Source: Tieghemiomyces parasiticus (Eukaryota; Kickxellomycota; Dimargaritomycetes; Dimargaritales; Dimargaritaceae). Taken from it: a DNA stretch of 20,224 bases. Below the pieces are notes generated by a model that ran no database searches, had not been told where the DNA came from, and worked only from the letters and a program-made list of their open reading frames with translations. The translations under genes and the position numbers were made by a program. Numbering within the stretch: position 1 is the stretch's first letter; each line of letters opens with the position of its first letter. Of the stretch, positions 16,348-20,224 are shown piece by piece. The stretch covers positions 1-20,224 of the forward strand of contig JANBPT010000879.1 of the NCBI GenBank assembly GCA_027575765.1, read 5' to 3'.

Positions 16348-19217
16348 ATGAGCCCGCGTCCCGTGGCCCACATTGACGGGGACCTGCAGGAGGTCGAGGA
16401 GGAGCTCCACCTGCTCCGGGAGCGCCTGGACGAGCTCGCACAGCAGCGGTTGAACTTACTGGATGAGCGCGAGGCCGCCCTACTCGCGGCCACCACTAAG
16501 CATGATACTGACCGGCCAACCCTGGCGGCCGGGGTCCCTACTACAGCCTACATAGGTACCAATTTTGCGTGGTCTGCCGAACTACGGGCCACGGCAGCAC
16601 AGGTGTGGCAAATTGCCTCTTTCCGGCCGCTACAGCTCCCGACCATGAATGCTACGCTGGATGGTCGCGACGTCTTTGTGATCATGCCCACAGGCGGTGG
16701 CAAATCACTCTGTTACCAGCTCCCCGCCCTGCTCAGTCCCGGCGTCACCGTCGTTGTGTCGCCACTAATCGCACTAATCCAGGACCAGGTGTTCGGGCTG
16801 CGCGACGTGGGCGTCCCCGTAGGGATGCTCACCAGCAGTACACCTAACGACGAGGCCAAGGCGGTGACGGATGGGCTGCGGCGGTTAGCCCTGGCCAAAC
16901 CCGGATCGACTCCGCCGTCCGACGCCGTCAAACTGGTATACGTTACCCCGGAGAAGATCGCCAAATCCAAACGGTTCATGGCCCTACTCGAAAAGCTATA
17001 CCACGCCGGCCGCTTGGCCCGCATCGTGGTGGACGAGTGCCATTGTTGCAGTCAATTTGGCCATGATTTCCGACCGGACTACAAAAAACTCGGCATTCTG
17101 CGTACTGTGTTCCCCAAGGTGCCTATAATGGCCCTAACTGCCACCTGTCCGGTCACTGTGCTCAGTTCCATTGTAGAGATTCTGGGCATGCACCCGCTCG
17201 CAGCCAGCATTACGGCCGACGTTCAAGGCGGATACCGGGAGGATGTTGTGGGTCGAGTCACTTCCGCCGCGCACCCAGGCGGCACGCTGCTCCTGACCTC
17301 GCCGCTGTACCGACCTAACCTGACCTATCAGGTCCTTCCAAAGCCTGCCGCCCTGGCCGACCAAATAACAGAGATGGCCGCTTGGATCGAACGCCATCAC
17401 GCGGGCCAGTCCGGGATCGTCTACTGTCTGGCCCGCCGCGAGGCCGAGACAGTGGCGGACGGCCTCGCCAAAGCCTCAGAGGGCAGGATCAAGACGGGGG
17501 TATACCACGCCGATCTGGACGACGGGTACAAAGCCCGCATCCACGAACTGTGGCGAAAGGGGCGCCTGGCAGTCGTGGTGGCCACGATCGCCTTCGGGAT
17601 GGGCATCAACCTAGGTACGGTGCGGTTCGTCCTCCACCACTCGCTTTCCAAGTCTATCGAGTCGTATTACCAGGAATCAGGCCGCGGGGGGCGGGACGGT
17701 CTGCCGGCAACCTGCGCCTTACTCTACCGGAGCGCCGATGCTTCCCGGCTCACCACGTGGACGGTGACTGACCAGGACGGCCTCGACAATGCGCAGCAGA
17801 TGATCCGGTACGCTGAAGACCCGGCCACGTGTCGCAAATGCCTGTTCGAAACCTACTTCAGCCAGGCCAAGGGGTCCTACTTTAGTCGCGTCCCTACTCG
17901 CCGCGAACTCGCCGTAGTCGAGACTGCGGCGGCCGCCTCGTCTTTCGCCCCACGCGAGTATGCGGGACTACCCGGCATCACCACAAAGGCGGCGGAGGGG
18001 GAGCGGTGTGGGCAGTGTGACAACTGCCAACAGTTAGATCGATTGTATGCCAAAGACGTGGGCTCCTGCGTCCTCTCATTGTGTCGCCTTGTGCAGAAGC
18101 ACCTCCAGATGACCGAGGAGAAGCTCACGTTCCTCAAATTGGCCGACCTATGGTGCCGCAAGACCTCCCGGGTCCCGCTGGTGAAATCAATGATCGATGC
18201 CGGCGAAGTCACCCTGGCCCCTCTCGACCAGCTTAGGAGAGCGGTAAGTGTGTAGTTGGTGGAGCCAGTGTAAGCACCAGTTGGATTCTATCCTGGCGGG
18301 TTGCCTTGTCTTATACAATTAGCGCAGTAGTTACTTGACCGACCAGAGGTCTGAAATGTGGTATGGTATAAATTTCAGAGATTCCTCGAAACCGCCCGTA
18401 ACGTTGACTTTGCCCCCCCCCCATGGTCACCTTTCTTTTTTTGAAATTTGCCCTCATGACCGAGATAGGAATGCGAGCGCATCGTCAACAAGTGTATTCT
18501 GGATGGATACCTCAAGGAAGAATTCAGTTTCACCTCTTACGCCACGCACGCGTAAGTGACCTCCCCACAATGGCAGCATAGAATCAGCCTCCCTCTATAG
18601 GTCCTAGCGAATGGCGAACTGTGAGCGTGACAAGTACCCCCTTTCTCGTCTCTTACTCTAACCCCTCGGTACCTTTGACTTTCTTTTCCATGTGTCAGCT
18701 ATATCGCCGTGGGTCCTCGGGGCAAAACCCTACTTAGAACGCACGCCAACCCGCCTGACCCGCCGCCGGTCGTCACGATGCAATTCGTTCGGACTGTGGA
18801 TGCCACGATGATTCCTGGACCACCAGCCCAGGAGCCACGGACACGAAAGACATCCGCCCGTCAACCGGCGGTGAAAGAGGTAAATCAGCGCGGCAACCTG
18901 TCGCGTAGTTCTCCGAGTAATGACTACGACCGAAATTGATTAGAGGACGATGCCCTATTTATGTTGTAATAATATATCATCTCACAGTGCAACTGCACAT
19001 AGGGGTGCCATTTAACTCGGCGGTCTAATCAACAGGGCCCATCAAACTATAATTGTCAGGCCTAACTCGACTGCCTTGCTTTTTCTTGTTACAACCCCAC
19101 TCACAATGCCAACTACTGCAGACCAAGAAAAGGAAAACCGAGCGGATCATCGTGAGTTCAGATGGTGAATCGTGCGCCCATCACAACGACGAGGATGGCG
19201 ACTTCATTGTGATTTGA
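16348..19217 (+). CDS. RECQ1-like: RECQ1-type RecQ DNA helicase; four exons
   Basis: Exons 16348-18243, 18469-18551, 18699-18879 and 19122-19217 (751 aa); introns of 225, 147 and 242 nt with donors GTAAGT, GTAAGT and GTAAAT. Order: N-terminal coiled coil (about 12-48); FRPLQ motif; Walker A TGGGKS (K119); VYVTPEKIAKSK; DECH box (229-232) with HCCSQFGHDFRPDYK; motif VI QESGRGGRDG (442-451); zinc subdomain Cys 495, 554, 557, 560 (C498 nearby); winged helix rebuilt by splicing (ERIVNKCILDGYLKEEFSFT, YATHAYI); C-terminal KKRK (722-725) and IIVSSD. YVTPEKIAKSK and the coiled-coil start point to RECQ1 rather than the BLM/Sgs1 or Hrq1 branches. RecQ proteins unwind DNA 3' to 5' in fork restart and recombination. 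Odd: about 40 extra residues inside the zinc subdomain. ATG 16348 was chosen because the upstream frame opens only at a TTG. Confidence 0.93.
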
Positions 19218-20039
19218 TGTTTTTGTAAATATCACTCCATTAGACTGTGGAAACTCATTACCCGGGGGCACGGGCTTCTCGTGCGCATGGTCCCATTGAC
19301 CCTAGTAAACCCCACACACACCACAAAAAAAAGAAAACACAATGATTCAGCCAATAGCCCTTATCATGTTAGAATAAGGGCCGGGTGACGAGCTTGTATG
19401 TCAGAAAACCTGTAAGGGTAAGCTCAGTCTATTAACGCCTCTGGTTGTGTTACCACGCCCTGGAGAAAGCAGCCGCCGGCACATTATGTAGTACGTCACT
19501 ATACATACTACAATCACGCGACCCCTTCTAAGGATAGCGCAAAGCAGGATGGGAGGCTTAATGATTCCTAGCGGATAAATCCCCAGGCGTGTCGGCGACG
19601 CCGACCGCAAGTCGCCCCCGTCTACGCCAAACTAAATTGGGTCATCGGTGCGTAGCAGTGATCTCATCAGAGGCGCCAAGCCGGCTCTGGTGGTTGTAAC
19701 TGGACTGATAAGGGACCCGCCCAGCCCTCGGACGAGACGAGGCGCCAATGTTATTGGCGAGATTTCTTTTCATGACTACGCCTCACCCACTCTACTACCT
19801 CACTGGTGCCAAACTATGTCTCCTACCATACCTTGACGTTATATAAACTAACTGATATGCGCCCTAGTCTCCATCAACCCGTCGTACACCTTTTACCCCA
19901 TTCAATTGTCCATTGATCTTCCAAAATTTATCCGCCTTTCTTTATTTGGTATCATCTAAAACTGTACGATTCTACCAAAATTTTCCCTTTCTGTACATTC
20001 TACTACCACTTTTCTACCCAATCCCTGTTGTCGCCCACC
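19218..20039. promoter_or_regulatory. Intergenic region: RecQ 3' end and promoter of the last gene
   Basis: No gene is recognised in these 822 bases. TTATATAAAC at 19839-19848 is a good TATA box about 195 nt before the next ATG. From about 19885 the sequence is a long C/T- and A-rich leader typical of a well-expressed fungal gene. The minus-strand frame 19956-20219 is antisense to the real start and not supported. Confidence 0.55.
19357..19381. repeat. Perfect 8-bp inverted repeat with 9-nt loop
   Basis: GCCCTTAT at 19357-19364 and ATAAGGGC at 19374-19381 are exact reverse complements around a 9-nt loop. It lies 140 nt after the RecQ stop codon. It has the same stem and loop size as the hairpin at 399-423 but a different sequence. 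It may be a 3' UTR hairpin or chance. Confidence 0.35.
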
Positions 20040-20224
20040 ATGTCGAACGACTACAACCAGAGCCAGGCCCTGAACCAGGCTACTAATTATGGTATCGCCC
20101 CTGCCAAGAGGTTCACCAGTGACCAGCTTGGCCCTACTGACGACAGTCGTCGTGTCTACGACGGCCAGTTTTTCAACGAGCACCGCTACCCCGACGAAGA
20201 GGGCGACGCGCAGCAACAAAGTCT
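20040..20224 (+). CDS. Unidentified hydrophilic protein, N-terminal 61 residues (runs off window)
   Basis: ATG 20040-20042 in the near-ideal context CCACCATGTC opens a frame that is still open at the window edge. It starts MSNDYNQSQALNQATNYG and continues with mixed Asp, Arg, Gln and Tyr (RFTSDQLGPTDDSRRVYDGQ, then FFNEHRYPDEEGD and a Gln run). There is no signal peptide or membrane segment; composition suggests a disordered or loosely folded soluble protein. I do not recognise the family. The TATA box at 19839 and the pyrimidine-rich leader support a true, probably well-expressed gene. The Asn/Gln/Tyr-rich opening is only loosely like the disordered protein at 5030-5614, and homology between them is not claimed. 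Confidence 0.65.
   Translation, partial: MSNDYNQSQALNQATNYGIAPAKRFTSDQLGPTDDSRRVYDGQFFNEHRYPDEEGDAQQQS

Noticed and set aside
19956..20219. 87-residue minus-strand frame at the right edge
   Set aside because: It is antisense to the well-supported start at 20040 and overlaps its pyrimidine-rich leader.

Overview
This window is nuclear DNA of a eukaryote, most likely a fungus. The genes are interrupted by GT-AG introns, several starts sit in good Kozak contexts (for example CCACCATG), and there are no bacterial operons or Shine-Dalgarno sites. One gene is a Vfa1-type Vps4-binding protein, which I know as a fungal family, and the checkpoint kinase is Rad53-like. A RECQ1-type helicase, coding regions richer in GC than the spacers, and introns of about 150-240 nt would fit an early-diverging (non-Dikarya) fungus. 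That placement is inference.

Layout, left to right: the 3' end of an acyl-protein thioesterase (1-147, +); 3 kb without a recognisable gene; a two-exon secreted trypsin-like (S1) protease with an altered active-site loop (3197-4742, +); a small disordered Gly/Ser/Tyr/Asp-rich protein (5030-5614, -); 2.4 kb without a recognisable gene; a Rad53/Cds1/Chk2-type checkpoint kinase (8032-10661, +); the intronless Prp19/Pso4 spliceosomal E3 ligase (10970-12568, -); the ER glycolipid protein RFT1 in two exons (13124-15177, +); a Vfa1-like zinc-finger protein (15321-15875, -); a four-exon RECQ1-type helicase (16348-19217, +); and the start of an unidentified hydrophilic protein (20040 to the window end, +). 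I rebuilt the spliced models by hand from reading frame, splice-site phase and recovered family motifs; several correct what single-frame ORFs would suggest.

The main observation is the checkpoint kinase. Its first exon encodes an N-terminal TQ pair (T5, T8), FHA1, a kinase domain and most of FHA2. Splicing 9725-9909 restores the last strand of FHA2 and runs on into a third complete FHA domain, giving FHA-kinase-FHA-FHA. I know of no characterised Chk2-family kinase with this layout. The second is the S1 protease: it keeps the His/Asp/Ser triad and the specificity Asp, but the residue before the catalytic Ser is Lys instead of the invariant activation-pocket Asp, and it also lacks the usual IVGG-type activation N-terminus.

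Three genome-maintenance genes (checkpoint kinase, Prp19/Pso4, RecQ helicase) lie within about 11 kb. They are on different strands and separated by unrelated genes, so this is probably neighbourhood and not an operon-like unit. No tRNA, rRNA, CRISPR array or intact mobile element was recognised.
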